A stretch of DNA of 64,000 bases from Sipunculus nudus (taxonomy: Eukaryota; Annelida; Sipuncula; Golfingiida; Sipunculidae). Location of the stretch: assembly GCA_026874595.1 (NCBI GenBank), contig CM049319.1:12923601-12987600 (forward strand). Reading direction: 5' to 3'. Positions 11,083 through 25,700 of the stretch are shown piece after piece. The notes under the pieces were generated by a model. The model ran no database searches. It had not been told where the DNA came from and saw nothing but the letters and a program-made list of their open reading frames with translations. The translations under genes and the position numbers were made by a program. Positions within the stretch are counted from its first letter, which is position 1; every line of letters starts with the position of its first letter.

Positions 11083-11497
11083 TGTTAACAATAAAAGCCA
11101 TGTTTCATTACCCACACACACATGAACACTGCACCCACTTTATCACACGTCCGTCCTTGCAGCGACACAAAATCACAAGTAGTCGGGGTTCAGCTAAATA
11201 AACCTTTATTAAGAGATAAGAGCTCTTGGACAAAGGCAAGGAGGACCCAGACTCGGTGCTCTTGAAAATGCCTCGTTGATACAGTGATATGGGGAGTTGG
11301 CCTCCAACTGTTCTGGTCTACTAACATGTCCGCGCACGTTTCAGTCACAAACGTACCTGACTTCAGGGGGAACGTGTGGCGTCACGCTCACGAATGTTCT
11401 ATATAAAACAACCTCGCATGATTCACAAAATTATAAATCTTCTGATGAGCAAGGTTTAACACAGAGAGTCACATTGAAACACTCCATACGTGTTACA
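11083..11497 (-). mobile_element. Possible solo LTR
   Basis: The segment starts TGTTAACA and ends TGTTACA on the plus strand, so it has TG...CA ends with a short imperfect inverted repeat. On the minus strand a TATA-like TTTATATAG (about 11399-11407) is followed after about 190 bp by AATAAA (11205-11210), the order expected for promoter and polyadenylation signals in an LTR. It is markedly less AT-rich than the flanks. No target duplication, primer-binding site or second LTR was found, so an unrelated promoter or non-coding exon remains possible. Confidence 0.3.
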
Positions 11498-14400
11498 CCT
11501 TGTCCAAAGAAACGTGCACTGATCAGACCGGATTGGTTTTGCGTGGTGGAAAAATATATTTGAATATCGTATGTTATCGTGTATAAGACGATTGGTGTTG
11601 AGAGAAAGAAAATCACAGTTTGTACCTGTTCCGGCCAGGTGGTTAAAATGGACGGATTGTCCACGTACAGACCTTCCCTTCTTGTGACTGACACGTAATA
11701 TAAAACATTTACAAATCATGTGCACACAAATACCTCAGCTTTGGCCACGATACAATTAAACTTCCGAATGTTGGAACCGATGACTATGTTACCTTGGTTT
11801 TTCCCCGACTTGGTTTTTCAAGTCACTGAATTTTTATATCAGTAATTATTCCGAAAAATAAATAAATTTTCAATGTCTTGCTCTGTTAAATATAGGTGTA
11901 AAAACTATCATTCGTATAAAATGGCCAAAGTAATACCAAGTGCTTGTTGAAATATGTCCAGGTACCGTTGTGACTGATGTTTTCATGTAAAAGCTTTAGT
12001 AGTTGAAGGGAAACACACTTTAGCAGTTTTAAACTTCAGTTCGTGTACCATTCCACATAAATACTTGTCATTAAGAAGTCACAATTACCACTCATAGACT
12101 GCATTACGCCCAAATTAACCAACTTCGGGTCAAAACAGGACTTTCATTCTGATTCAGAGTTTGTAATGTTAAACATGGTTATAACATTGAAGGTACATTT
12201 GCATTACACGTCTTTAAATCACATGTTTGGGATCCATACACTTCATTTTTACATATTATTCTATGATATATGTGTAACATTCTGTATGTTTATCCCATCG
12301 TGCTATGACCTTGACCACAGCAATTTCCCCCATAGACATGAAAAATCACCATGACTACTGCCATATCACCATGGATAAGGAAAAAATCACCATGCCAACA
12401 GGAATCTGAACAAGGATTTATATTGAGACTACGGGAGTAACAGAGTGCATATATATAATGGTATAATTGTCTTTTCCCTGTTACATGCTTTACAGCCTGA
12501 TGATATCATAGTGTTTCTGCTTATGAAAACTAATGAATTCCAAATATGAAATTTTTCAACAATAATTAACAGCAAGTCTTGTGTAACATGAAATACCTTA
12601 ACTGGAATGTAATCATATATTCATAGTCGTGACTACTGTGGAATGGATCATAACAAACGTCAATTATACAACAAATCTAAATAGATATATCTAAGTCAAC
12701 CTGCACAGGTCGACACAAGCAAATAATAGTCAATTCTACTCATCCACCACCAGTGTATAACCCTTTATACATGCAGCTATAGATTTAAAGACAAGCTAAT
12801 CCTATACTCTGACACGGTGACTAGAAAAGCATATATATTTGGGTGCTGGAGCTACTAACTGGCCTGGTTTAATTTAAATTCTTCTATGTGGCAATTAAGC
12901 CTAATTACACGTGAACAACAAAATTGACAGCAAAGCCCCAGTAGCTTAATAACATGGCACCGCTTGGCAAGACATGTGCAATAGGCATTTACAAACCTTC
13001 TGTCACCCAAAAACACGGCGAAAAAAGGGCTTGAAAGAAAGAATTGACGCAACATTAGTGAGAATCATATGGATGAAATTTTCCTGAAAAGAGTAACTAC
13101 AAAATCCAATGCTTTCTTCCAGCATAATAATCATCAAGTTAAAATTAATTTAATGTATATATTCTATAAGTTGAATCCAGGTTGAATAGTTTTTTTTTTT
13201 TCGAAAGGTATAATCATTTGGCGGATTGGTTGCATCTCTGTGCTATATATGGACAATATACTTGGCCGAAAGTATATAACCAGCGACTTAAACTTCAACT
13301 GGTTTTGGAGCAAAAAAGGTCTGCAAATGCCTAGCATTGTTAATGCGTTAGAACATTAATGTACAAAGCTTACAACATCACAGTGTATTTACTTTAGTGA
13401 ATTAAGCTACAAAACTTTTCATCCATGGCAAAATATTTTGGTCAAATCCATTGACATCCTGTGCCACATTCAATACAATACACCAGGTAACAACAATCTG
13501 AACTTGCCATTTCTGTGTGTGTGCGCGTGTTTTTTAATATATGATCATTCAAGCTTACCGTTTATGCTCGTTATTCTCAAGATAGTAACTTCCCAAATAA
13601 TGTTTTAAGAGATAATCTTTTAAAAGCATATTTTTGCAAAGAAAAATGTAAATAACTATCTCTGTATCACAGAGGCCCCAGTTTTTTCCCACCTAGAACG
13701 GCAAGACGAGCACTGGCACTCCAAGAATCATATATTTTCTGTTATATATTAAGTACAGTTTAACATCGTTGATGCCAAACAAATGCATTTTGTTTGTAAA
13801 AACGTGCCATATACAAGGTCAGCACCTTTGTAAAACCCACTCACTGCCTCTGGGATGTCCAAAATACTGATGTATATGCTTTTAGCACAAACATGCGGTA
13901 AACACTAACTAAAATATGTGTAAAGAAACAGTATGTACAACAGAAACTAAAACATGTACAAAGAGAAAAAAGCCCTCCATGCATGCATCTGCATGACCTA
14001 GCCATTTTTCCTTTCCTGAATATTCATACGACCTTTGACCCTTCGTTGATTTAATTATTTTGGTCTTTTTTTACCTTTTTTATCACGAGGTAACCCCCTC
14101 TATAGAATCATTCATATAGATTACCAGTTGTTTAAAACTCTTTGAGCTCTTCTTTGGCATCTCTAAAATGCACAATATATCAGCAAATATCCTAAATATA
14201 CATAAAACTTTCAAAAATAAAGATGTCAAGACAAAAACTTGTCTCAACCTGAGGTATCTAAAAAATATAAAAACATGTTAAAACAGGCATATATCCTCTT
14301 ATCAACAGAAACCCTTGTGAGCATATTGCCTGGAATAACTTATTGTTCACATTGCAGAACAAAACACACAGTCTGATGCAGGCTGTTAACTGGTCTGAAG

Positions 14401-15942
14401 GGGAGAAAAATCCTGGTTTCATGCATAGCACCATCTGAAACCATGTGCCTCGACAGAACACAAATGCAGTAACGTTTCATTTTACATACACAGGAGGCAG
14501 GGCGGTAATTTACACAAATTCCTGAATCAGGAGCTTGCACCAATTACATGGCATCTGACAAACTATTTAGATTTGCTTTACCATCAAATCAGCCTTTTCG
14601 TCCACTCAAGGTCATATCTTGACCTTGACCTATGGGTCAAGTTCTTTTTGTGACCATTGGCACTGTGAAGACTGAAGATGCAATAAATACTGGTCTCAAA
14701 CGCTTGTTGTCTCTTTTTCATGCCATATCTAGGTGATAATGCTGATAAGCTGACAAACTGACAAGACTAATGAGCGACTAGGAATTGTGGGGTTTTTAGT
14801 GGAAAATCAAACATCTGTATTTATATTTAATAAATTTATCATCTGACTAGTTTAAATGACCGAAATTCAATTAGATACTTTGTAAATGTAGGATTTTAAA
14901 AGCGAGGCCATTTTGCAACAGATCACTGACTAGAACCACACAAATGACCTCGCAACCTACATTTGAATTTGTGCAAATTTCCACGCTGCCGAGACCAGAT
15001 AACAGACCACTGCACACGAGCACTGCATCGTGACAGTAAATTCACTGTCACCGTGTACCTTTTTATTGCCTTAGCCCCTTTTGCTAATAAGCAACTTTAA
15101 CTACTGATTTGAAGGGTTAGTTCTCAAACGACTCTACATGACCCCCCTGTGTGCCCGATTGTCACAAATCATAACAATAAATCGAACCAGATAATCCACC
15201 TAGGTAATCCCTCCGTGAATTATATCATCTCCTGATACATGCATGGATTATAAAGGCCCCGATCTTGCCGACAGCTTGATATTTTATAATAACTAATGAA
15301 TGCATAAAACGTGTAGCCTGATCTCTAAATTATACAAATCTAAACAAATTACTAAACAGTGATATGCACTTTTACATGATAAAGTAAAATTGCAGTAAAT
15401 TAGTATAAAGTAACCCACAACCAAGAAAAAAATCTACAACAAATCAAAACTAAAAGACATTATACAGATATGAACAGCGTCAACTCAGTTTCGGACATCC
15501 TGTCCAACCGCAATGAATACACTGCTCCATTCTATCCATAACCAGCATTTATCATAGTTTAAAACAAAAAGGCACAAATCATTTGCATATGTCCCAAAGT
15601 TTTCACCACCTGATTATACCCAGCCAATCACACTTCTAAAAATTGTCCTATTTGCATATATTGAAAAGCCACCGGAAAATAACAAACAAAGTGGCAGTAG
15701 GACTTGGTTTTTGACCCAAAAGGCACACAATGTGTAAAAATAGTACAGATGTTAAGGACAGATATATCACTTCTTAAAGCCTTGCCTGAAGGCTCCCTTC
15801 CAGATCTAATACCTCGTGTAGAAATAGTTCAAATGCTCTATAATATGCTCAACGCCTCTTCAAGCCTTTCAGGCTGAAAATTACCAACTAGTTTACAAAA
15901 CCTTTTTTGTGGAACAATGTAGTAATTTTGTTATAAAACAGC

Positions 15943-15978
15943 CAATAAGTGGCCCATGGGCCATGACACTTAGCCAAA
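15943..15978 (-). mobile_element. Helitron-like 3' terminus with near-perfect hairpin
   Basis: The minus strand reads TAAGTGTCA followed by TGGCCCATGGGCCA (a perfect 14-bp palindrome) and an ACTTATT end. This parallels the hairpin plus CTTGTT ends of the other copies. The sequence beyond it (15979-16050) resembles 6013-6060. Confidence 0.45.
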
Positions 15979-16229
15979 TTGGGTACCAAGGCACATATTG
16001 TACACCTTAAAACAGATTTTGCCAGATGAATTTGAAGTGTTAGTACATATATTTAAAGATAATAGACTAATTAATAAATGCTAAATATGAAAGGACACCA
16101 ACATTTCATGAACATAACATCAAGTCTGAAAAATGTAAAAATTTCCATGGCACATAATTTAATTTTTTTGTTTTAAAATGTAAATGTTTGCTTGATCACT
16201 AACCATTCTAACAAATAAAATGTTCTGAA

Positions 16230-16235
16230 TTTATT
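16230..16235 (-). terminator. Candidate polyadenylation signal of the RBM47-like gene
   Basis: AATAAA on the minus strand lies about 375 nt beyond the stop codon. Many AATAAA words occur in this AT-rich flank, so the choice is only the nearest candidate. Confidence 0.2.
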
Positions 16236-16607
16236 TTTACCTCATCCCTAGTCAAAGGTAAATCACGGACTTGCTTTTCTGGTTTATAAGGAAATTTGAT
16301 CCTTACTTGGCGGATACATTAGAATTTTCTAAAGATTGAAAGTTTGAAAGGCTTAAAGATTCTGGATCATGAAAAATTTTGTGACATCTAGCTTCCACAG
16401 TTTCTTTATGTACCCTGCCAATGAAAGACAATGACAGACAAAAAGGTTCATCACTACAACTTGGTAATTTTTAGCCCAATGACCTTAAACTGGCCAACAG
16501 TGTGTATATCACATCTCTTTTTCTGCCAACATTTATGAAAAATGCCCCTACTGTCTGAACCACAGACAAGTGCTGGTGTGACCAGCCACATGAACACGAT
16601 TGGCTGC

Positions 16608-16717
16608 TCAGATTGCTTGGTATGCTGGGATTGCTGATGCCAGTGCTGCTGCCGCTGCCGCCGATTGGAAAGCGTGTGGAAACTGAGCGAGCTCGTATCC
16701 AAAGATATCCGTCGTAG
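16608..16717 (-). CDS. RBM47: RBM47-like coding exon 10: C-terminus
   Basis: Acceptor atctgtag, then 36 codons ending TGA at 16608. It encodes [11 protein letters not shown], a run of six alanines and the end IPAYQAI. Similar Ala-rich, Tyr-containing tails are found in the family. The +1 alternative frame also stays open for 88 codons to 16454. Confidence 0.88.
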
Positions 16718-19700
16718 CTACAGATAGAAAGGATAGGCTATAAGAGAGGAAAAGAACATGGTTAATATAAAGGTCATGTGATTTGATAGTACAACCAATA
16801 AAATACAAATACATAATTTATCAACCAATATGCCCTCATACATATTTATGGGACACTTGTGAATATTCATGACATCACTACCAAAATTTATGAATATTCA
16901 TATAACTAACATGGCATTAATATGTTAACGACTAATAGGGCATTATAACAATTCAGTAATCCTCAAAGTCTGACAAGGCAATTTTAAGTACACACTGCAA
17001 GAGCTAAATTAAAAAAAAAAACAATAAAATTACCAAATATATGTAGCAAGTCTGCTCTTGTTGAGACTTTATTGGAATTGTCATGATTTGAGAAGTCCAC
17101 AAGCTCATTAAAATACAAAACAGAATGCCTTGGCATTTTTCATTTAAGATAAATGAAGATTTTAAATCCCCAATAAGGATTTATCAGATCTTATTATGGT
17201 ATTCAAAGTATACAAGCTCTCATTATTTAAAACACTCAAAAGTAATGTGATCAATATTTGATATGCAGAAAGCAGAGTATTTTCAACTTATTATCAATCT
17301 AGCATCAAATTTGCTGATGAGACACAACTTCAATAATTCTATCAACAATTTTCAGGAAAATGTTTCATGATTTTGATATATGCTACAAGGTTACCATTTA
17401 GTTCAAGAGCAGAGTGATAATAAGAAACAATCATCATATTTAACAATGTTACTCTGATTGTCTAAACAGTTTATAGTGTAAAAACATCTTATAGGGCCTT
17501 GATGCCAGAGCAAGAACAACATGTACTATACACAATTTATCTACAGCTACTTTAAGTTCAAGATTACTTATCTGAACTGGGCTGATATGACACGCAGAAA
17601 ACTTATAACATTCATTTACATCTGCAAGTATTTGTATGGCAAGTAAGAATTGACAATGGAAAAGATTAAAATATATGTTTAGTTTGCATGATGCCCAGGC
17701 AGGGTTACTTTTTTGACTGATTCTGTGGTTATCTATCTGCAAGATATCTACTGAATGGTTTAATGGATTTTAGTTATAAGCGACACAGGTCAAGAGTGCA
17801 AACTTTTCAATGCCATATAATAATTTGGTGCAAAATTTCATAATGGGCATTTTATGGTTTCAGCAGCATAATTTTCATCTAGGGGTTATATGATGTCATC
17901 ATACAATCACAAATAAAGTACAATTAATTACTGACGTTACATCATTACACATAACGACATCACTTTTGACACTTTATCTGTGCCTTGTTAACTATGAATG
18001 GTAATTGGCTTTTATCACAATGGGTAAATCAGATATATATATAGGTGCTAAATTTTGGGAAAAAAGGTACGAGACGATGATGCCCTGAGATTAAATTGAC
18101 CAGTGACACACAGGACAGACAAGAAGCCAGGCAGGAACATCTGGCAGCAAACAAGGAAACCAGCCTGGCATCCGGCTTCTGAACAAAACCAGCCTTAATT
18201 TAATGCAGGCTTTTATTTTATGAAGATGAAGTTTCGACCACTATAAACACAGGCGACTATTCAAGGCCAGGTGATCAAGGAAATATGGTAATATAAAGTA
18301 ATAATGTAATTTTTCAGCATCCTATAGGGCTAGAAACACAGTCCATTAAACAAGCTTTTACAATATTCAACAGATCTATTGATTAGTACTCTTTCCATTC
18401 ATGTATGTAACACTAGTATCTGTGTCACATGTTCACAACCCACTAGTTACACCTATAGAGAGTCAATCCTCAACCTTATTAATATTACAGTTGTAATAAA
18501 TGACAACTCTGATAAACACACTGAATAAAACAATACTGTAACAGCCAAACAGCGTTTCTCTTTTACAGGTTCTACTTCAGACAAAGCAAACATTCCGTTC
18601 ACTGCGAAGGCTTGCCCGGTTGTCTGCACTTGAGAGAACCCCTTCCTAGATCTGTTTAAGCTTTCAGCCCAAGAAAAATACACGGGTGACAAATTAATCA
18701 TACTGCCACTGCTAGTCAAGTTCTGTTACCAATATTCCTTCTGGCCTGAAACTCTTAAGATGATCCCAAACCAGCCAGCGCCTAATACTCAATCTGCTCT
18801 TAGCAACAGAATTTCTATATTTGCTGAGCAGTTCTTCCACTTTTATAATGCACAATTGCTGCTGTAATGACTCAAGCACAAACTGAGAAATTTGTGGATA
18901 TTGGAGCTACATTTATCTTAGCTGACATATCAGGGAATTTGCACAATCTTTTTCTACTTTTATTTATTTTATGTGGGTATATAAATTATATCCTGAAAGT
19001 ACTTCTGTTTAATGAACAGGAACTGCTTCTAGTGAATCTAAATTTTTGGCAACAGTGATGTTTAAGTTACTCCAGAGCATGACACTCTTTTAATACAGGA
19101 TATGTCCCCTGAGTGGTATTCTTTTGATATGACAAAAAGTGGCACTACTATTTTCCCAATAATGTATAAAGCTCTCCAAGATCAAAGGATACAAAAATTT
19201 CATGACAATCCATGAAGCCATTCATGAGCCTTGAATTACATAAAATAAGTTATTGGTTGAATCATCTCTTGTGGGATAGGAAAAAATTGTTTGATCAAGG
19301 TGCAAAAGAAAAATCCATGAGGAAATGTTTAGATTATATAAATTACAGGCTGCATATAGCACCACACATTTAATGCATCAGAATTTAGAAAAATATACCT
19401 AACATATGCTGAAAAATCTGAAGAAGGGGAGGATATATCTCCAATATTAAATCCAAATTTTTTTGTTGGGTCAGTTCAGATTATATCAAAAAAGCTTTGT
19501 TTTTTTCTCAGTGTCATATACACTACAATATGAAGCCAAGTATAATTGTTACAAAGTATTCACTTAGTTTTTTATTGTTATAGGATATAATCAGTGAAGT
19601 TTCTTGTAACTGCTCTGGCATAAACCCTTCATATTCTTCCTTATCATAACATCATCAAACGGTGCAGGGGATTTATGACTGAACTAAAGTAATTACAGCA

Positions 19701-22700
19701 ACAAACAGTCCCCACACCAAGCAAAAATAAGCACTACTGAAAAGTCTGAGAATTGTCTGTGAACTTTGAAAGAATATACTCTTCCTCCCCCTCCCCCCAA
19801 AAAATTCTTATTTATTAATTGGTTCATGAACTTGAAAATTAACAATAATATGCAAAAATCCTCAGATAAAATTTTGTATTGTCCAATATAAGAAATAAAA
19901 TTTCTTCAAAAACCTGCAAAAGATTTTTATTTAAGAATACAAACTAAAGACACCAAAAACACTCAGAAGTTCAAAAACAAATTTACCCTTTTTAATATTT
20001 AAAAAAAAATTCCCTTCCACATATATTTTTAATGTAAATTTTACTTTTATTCATAATAACTTCACTATCATTTTTAAACATTTTACCAAAATTAATTTTT
20101 AATTACATTCTTACCATTTCTTAACAGACCATTCACAGACTTTGTCATAATTAAGAAACAAACAGAAACATGATGTAGGCTGAGCTTACTCTGTATAGGT
20201 GGGGTAACAGCGGGCACTTTTCCTGCTGCCATCACGTAAGATGGACTGGTGGCTACCGGCATTTGAACGGAGGTAGCAAAGGTCAGATCAGTGGGAGCCA
20301 ATGGCCTCCCGTTTGTGACTGGGAAGGCGGGGCCTATGGGATGTCCTTGGTAGAGACTGGGTGGCGTAGCAGCCATACTAGCCACGACTGTGTTAGTGGG
20401 CTGTTCGGCACCTGATGGGGAAAGGGCAGATGCATTGTGGGATACCAATTGCAAGCAAACAAATCTAAGCTCATTTGTTCTCCATGCTTTCCAGAATCAC
20501 CTGTAGGTATAGACCTGGTCTTAAATATGACAGCCTGCTCCAAAGAAGAGGGATGCTAAATGTACTTGCATGACTCTGTTCTCCATTATGCATCTGGTAT
20601 AGCATTATGCATCCAGCTCCAAATCTTAAACATGCAACACCCACTCTTGTTGGTCGAACTACACCATTTCTGGCACAATACCAAGAAGCAATGCTTTACC
20701 ACATTCTCCTTAGTCCCATTACAATTCTTGGCTCTATGCCAGCCCTTGTAGTGGAACCCAGAGAATCATGTTATACAAAGCAGCGGTTAAAACAAAGGAG
20801 ATCTTGAAGGACTCAGCATATAACCACTGCATGATTAGTGTATGAAGTTGGTAGAATAATTTTTTTTAAACCTACAGGTGCTAGAAAGCATGGAGATAAT
20901 ACTGTAAACAATTGTCAAAGTCAGATCAAAGATTTCACATGTGCTGATTACTCATTAGCCATTTCACGTAAATAAAATATACATCAACAGTTTATTTCAA
21001 TGTACATAAGGTAAAACGCTAAGTTTTTCATTGCCTTCACACTCTGCTGATCATAAGAAAAATTTAAGTCAAGGAGTAAATTATAAGCATACCAATGTTC
21101 AGGAAAGGCACTACAAGCAAACAAGTGCATGCTTTCCTTCTGTTGTACAAATAAGGAATAGATAGAGCAAATTTTGGATAAAAAGTATTACAAAAACACA
21201 TGTTTTCCACAAGCATCAAATCAAGCAAATAATACTCTCCTGATATGATTACACTGACATAAAATATAGAATCACATTTCACCATTAAATCAAACAAAAC
21301 TGCACATTAGATCAAGAATCTGTTTTATAAAACCCCCAAAACTAAGGAATTATTATTCAAATTAGATAAAGGCTTCAAATCATGTCGGTAAAATCAAACA
21401 TGTTAATCATTTTTCGTTCAGGTACTAAAAATGATGAAAAATATCTTCAGAGGGCACTGTTAATCATGGGTAAACCTTCTCATTGGAATTATGATTATAT
21501 ACAGAATTGTACCATCTCAAACAAAACTGACCTTCTGTTGGGAAGCCAAGTTGCGAGAGAACAAACTGGGCAGCATACTCCTTGGCTTCATCCACTGTGC
21601 GACAAAGCTTGTTCGGAGAGAATGAACTGTTTGGATACTGGCCAGCCAAAGCAGGGATGGAAACCTGGAAAGAGACAGGGAATGTGTAAAGCATATTTAC
21701 CTTTTAAATTAATTCACATTATTACTTAAGAAGGCACCTCTCATGTTATATTGAGCTGGTACTATTTATCCTTGTATTATAGAATAGTTGTATCAAATAA
21801 GATGACACGTCAATCAGAGAATGCAGCTGTTGACAAAATCAAAGGCAGATCACTTTATATAAAGCTAAAACTCAATTTGCCAGGTTAAGGCCAGACTTTT
21901 TCAATTCTTTGGTTTACGAACATGTTTGACAAAAGTGATAGGTAGGAGGAAGGAAAAAAAAAAAAAAAAAAATTTGAACAAACCTGGATACTGGTGTTTG
22001 TGAATCCTGTATTGTATAGTTGGGTTATAAAATTCATATTTAAATGGCACTTTATAAATCTGCATAAAATATTTAAAATAATTTTTAAAAAATAAAGATA
22101 TTATCATCATCCTCTTGAGTTTTTCACATGAATCATGCGTGTGCCATGTTATTTCAAGCCATTCAAATGTCATCGAAGGTAAAATAATGACAAATAAAAG
22201 TTTAAACAGTAAATCTTATATGGTTTCATACACACCTGAAATAAAACTTCAGTCACTGTCCCTGCCAAGTGAACTGCCTATTTTATAAAGTTTTATAAAT
22301 TAAAGACCAGTCAAATACTTAAAAAATACAAAATATTATATTTTTGTCAGATATGCAAGGAGAAAACAAAATATTCACTGCTAGCATGATAGACTGCAGT
22401 TTTTATTTTTCAGTCGTGAATGACAATAACAATGACAATATGCGACTAGCAGCTATTCGCCTATTGCTTATCAAATGTCAACAACATGGAACTCTAGTTG
22501 TTTGATTCATGACCATGAGTCATGACCTTTCCTTTTTGGTGTTGCGCATGTTTGATAGTCTGTTGAATACACAACAACTGCTAATAAAGTAAGGTTTCCA
22601 TTGGAAATCACATTGAATAATTCAACTATTTTAAAATTTTAAAAGTATTAATAATCTTTATTTATAAATAGAGATCTGCATTTCTTACCACAGCCGTGAC

Positions 22701-25700
22701 AGTACGTACCGTGCTCAGTTTAATAAGCTGTCACTTGGCCACTCTCAGTCCGGTATTGCTTTTTCGGCATCCATACACATCAAAGCTTCCATCACATCCA
22801 TTTCGAACAATTACATGAATCTTTTCAAAGTTTCTGCATTTTAAATGGCTTTCATTTTAGCTTGCTTTTGTTTTGACTATAAAAATACCCTCAAAGCCAA
22901 CGCTTCACCCGCGCCTCTAAGACTACAGATAGTCGGAAATACTGCAGAAACCCTGAGAATTCCTGGAGTTTTCAAAGAGTACATGACGACCTCATGCAGT
23001 AGATATATATATAATTCATCTATTCAGTAATTTTCTTTTAAGCGTTACAAGACTACGTTTTCAAGTTTTGACAAGTTATAATATTTTTTAAGAGTAAACT
23101 TGTGAAACTTAGCCAATTTGCAGTAATAAATAGCGTCTGACTTCAAGTGCAATAATTAGTCTTAAGAAGTAAATTTGTTTGTATATCCAGCAAGTTATTA
23201 ACAGTGGCAAACTGGTAAAGCCGCTATGCAACCAAACTAATTTTCTTTTCTAATTCACATCTATCTAAAACAAATATGTTTAACGAGGTAAATATGACCT
23301 TAACGCTGGTCTGAAAATGTACTGTAGTGCAGACAACGAACTTTGAAAACTCTCCAAGAATTCTCAATTTCCCCGCAGAATCTTTTGTCTACTTGATGGC
23401 CAATCAATTGCATTTATGATCCAAGGATACCCTATTGTGATTGGCTTAAACCCTCCTTCTGTCATTAAGTAAGTGATCTTATTAGCCAATCATAATAGTT
23501 CTAACGTTTGAGGTGATCTACGGTCACTAAACATTTCATTTGTCAGCAACCGTGTTGGATTCGGTGATGCAATATAAAAGGGAAAAAAAGTCAGAATGCC
23601 AATTTTATTTTTTTTCTGAAAAGAGAAATCGGAGGTCGGCGGGTTTGTAAACCAAAAAATTAAAAAAGTCTGGCTTAATCTATTTCCAGGCAGGCTAATA
23701 GCCCTGCTCATGCATTATACACCACAGAAAAATGCAATTACCATTTTTGGGTTTAAGTTAATTAAAATTCTAATGGTCATTCAATGACAAGTAATACTTT
23801 TTCTAATAATAAAAGTAATGCAGAAATATACCACACATTATATATATAACTAATCACATTAGGTATATTGCCAAAAATCTCCAAAGATCTATTTATTTTG
23901 TCACATTAAAATATAAAGATATTAAAGCATTTGGATGCTACTCATTTACAATGTTATTTGATTCAAGTTATTCAGTCAGTGCAGAGCTTCAATATCAGTG
24001 GGATGCATCAGTGACCTTGACCCCTGTGAATGACCTTGTGCTGACCTTAAAGAGGTAGAGCTGGACATCTCCGCCCACAGCCATCGCAGAATGGAGCTGG
24101 TATACCGGTGTGCCCCATCCATTTTTAGTAGAAATCTCATCCAAAAGCTTGAAAAGTAACAGTATATTCAAATTTATGAATATTTCACATCAAACACTAC
24201 ATACCATGGTGTTTAAATGAACAATAATGGATATGGTGCCAAAATATTAATTTAATAATCAACTAAAAAACACTAGTGTTTAATGCCTGAGTAAGCTCAT
24301 ATAATTTAAAGGTAACCAGTGAGAATGTAACCACAAAGAGCCAGAAATGTTTACATATGAAGAAAGACAGAAGAAAGAGCAATGGACCAGAGATTCAGAC
24401 CCTGTTTTGGATGGATGAAGGGCATACTGGACATAGCTGGTTTTGCAAAATCTTCCAACTTCAACAAAATGTGACAAATTGTTTTCCAGAATTGAATACA
24501 AACCAGGGTCATTAATATAATCATGAATCCAAATTAAAGGTTAAATATGGAACAAACAATGTCAAGATCATAAACTGAACCTCTGCATGTGTGGTTATGA
24601 ATTATTAATGCACCCTATCTCTGGATGTATCAAAACTATTGGACCTGAAGTGCTTGAACTCTTGAGCGCTCGAGTCAGGATAACAATTTCTTAAATAAAA
24701 GATAAGGTAAAAGCTGCACCCTTGATGTACATCTGAAGTATGGCAAATAAAATTCAAGTGCGCCAGCCACAAGATTCATGTCTAAGAATGAGTGAGAAGA
24801 GTGCATGTAAACCACTGTACCTACAGACCAAGGATAAATTCTGAGCTGAACTTGAAATTAATTGAAACTGAAGCACAAACTATGAATTTCACCTGAACCT
24901 ACAGAAAAGGAAATGAACCAACTTGAACTTTATTTGACAGACTATGGAAATGAACCAACTTGAACTTAATTTGAAATGCAGCCCAAAGGCTTAGACATGT
25001 ATTCCAGCTTTACATTTTCCAAAATACTGCCCATTAGAAGCTGTTGTATTTCACTGATCTGCCACAACATGTTAGACTGAGCTGTGTGCAAGCATTTAAA
25101 GGGCTGCTTAATTATCTTGCTGCCTCGTGTATCAACAAACTTGTTGATAAATTGTCTTATTATCATAAGATAATCTTTTTATATGGTAAACTGAATTAGT
25201 CTTCAGAATATAAGAATTCTGATTTTTTTTTTTTTTATTGATACACTGAACTATATGAACTGAGAATTAAAATTGCATTAATATGATAATTAAAATTACA
25301 ATTAAATTGGACAATTGAATCCAAGTCTGTGTGCCAGAGAGGCTACCAAGTCCATGTGTCAGGTTATGACACTAGTCTATTGCAGCTAGTCCAGCAGAGG
25401 TACATGAAAACCCATATCGCAGGCAGACACTTGTCATTCCTGCGTTTAATCACTCTGTTACCTGCCGTACAGACGGTTTACCAACCAGTTAAATGCCACA
25501 GTCACTCAGGGAGATAGCCCCCCTCCCCCCCCCTCAAACAGGGAATCCTTGCATGGCAGCCGCGATATGTTAGTCATACATGCCATGCATACAAGTATGC
25601 AAGAGCATAGCAAACACCTCGACATGATAAACACTGCAAGGCAAATGGTGCTTGTTTTACTCACTGCACTGCGACTAATCTTGTGAACTAAGTGTACCTG

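Larger units (their letters stand above)
11498..16607. other. Intergenic or 3' UTR stretch, no coding sequence seen
   Basis: No coding sequence is recognisable over about 5 kb. The right part probably holds the 3' UTR of the RBM47-like gene, whose stop codon is at 16608-16610. A short array of 'atcaccatg' motifs lies at about 12340-12395, a DR1-like nuclear receptor site at 14029-14041, and a Helitron-like 3' terminus at 15943-15978. Confidence 0.45.

Noticed and set aside
11297-11725. Overlapping open frames around the possible LTR
   Set aside because: They lie on both strands, have no similarity to known proteins, and coincide with a segment that looks like promoter or LTR sequence.
12340-12395. 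Cluster of 'atcaccatg' words
   Set aside because: Only three or four loosely spaced copies, too few to call a tandem repeat.
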